Assembly (NCBI RefSeq): GCF_028640845.1
Contig: NC_080541.1
Coordinates: 5,268,435-5,332,434 of the forward strand
Origin: Ahaetulla prasina
Taxonomy: Eukaryota > Chordata > Lepidosauria > Squamata > Colubridae
DNA: 64,000 nucleotides
Direction: 5' to 3'
Shown here in pieces: positions 63,856 to 64,000 of the stretch (position 1 is its first letter; every line of letters begins with the position of its first letter). The notes beneath the pieces were generated by a model, which worked only from the letters and a program-made list of their open reading frames with translations, was not told the origin of the DNA and made no database searches. The position numbers and the translations under genes are program-made.

Positions 63856-64000
63856 TGGGGGCAAAAAAGTCAAGATGGCAACCAGGACTGCCTTTTTTTA
63901 AATATTGGTCAAGGGACTTATCATTTCCCCCCATAGGTGTTGTGAAAGGTGGAACCCCCCCTAGGGTTGTGAAAGGTGGAAGCAAGACGGGAAGAAAATT
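63516..64000. other. Intronic sequence with (GT)n
   Basis: (GT)n at 63821-63853 and duplicated GTTGTGAAAGGTGGAA words at 63939 and 63965. Nothing else recognised. Confidence 0.5.

Noticed and set aside
51454..64000. Transmembrane exon of the SNARE gene
   Set aside because: Looked for a phase-0 acceptor followed by a basic linker and ~20 hydrophobic residues; none convincing.

Overview
The window looks like intronic DNA of a squamate reptile, most likely an advanced (colubroid) snake. The evidence is three canonical spliced exons plus a repeat catalogue: Sauria-type tRNA SINEs ending in ACCTTT, a BovB fragment, CR1 and L2-clade LINEs, a LINE whose 3' end runs into (ATTCT)n, Bkm-like (GATA)n/(GACA)n tracts and Penelope-like debris. 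No bacterial, plasmid or intact viral gene is present. The organism call is inference from repeat content.

One host gene is supported, on the plus strand. Exons at 6839-7006, 50298-50370 and 51371-51453 splice in phase (0, 1, 0) into one uninterrupted Qa-SNARE motif. The wording is closest to TSNARE1, with STX7/STX12 as the alternatives. The first intron is 43,291 bp and the second exactly 1,000 bp. The membrane-anchor exon was not found and should lie beyond 64000; upstream exons should lie before position 1.

Layout: 1-5 kb has an L2 LINE end, a hammerhead-like/Penelope-like cluster and two LTRs inside an older DNA repeat. 5-12 kb has the first SNARE exon, an L1 with target-site duplication (TSD), three LTRs with perfect 5-bp TSDs and a CR1. 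11.6-15.3 kb is a Bkm-like tract and a 2.2-kb CT-rich tract. 15.3-19.1 kb holds two L2 copies, one ending in a 48-bp-arm palindrome and one inside an LTR. 19-28 kb is nested LTR, CR1, hAT-like elements (one carrying a coding-like fragment), Sauria SINEs and BovB. 28-36 kb has CT-rich tracts and the main hammerhead-like array. 36-46 kb has AGAAT/GGAAT tracts, CR1 with internal tandem copies, a 137-bp minisatellite in a terminal-inverted-repeat element, and an inverted counterpart of the hammerhead cluster. 46-64 kb has hAT-type MITEs, LTRs, SNARE exons, a 61-bp minisatellite, an L2 with YADD, a ~1-kb GATA/GACA tract and a tandemly duplicated SINE.

The best candidate for an under-described system is a family of short units, about 35 copies on both strands, with the layout GCA - CTGATGA - hairpin - GAAACGTC - TGC. 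This resembles the hammerhead ribozyme core known from Penelope-like element terminal repeats. Ten copies lie in one cluster, eight with an exact 109-bp period. At two distant loci the units flank an element body in inverted orientation with the same junction. A second family with a different stem II keeps the core and the pairing. The fold is inferred by eye and deviates from the textbook core by one extra nucleotide, so it needs computation and a cleavage assay.
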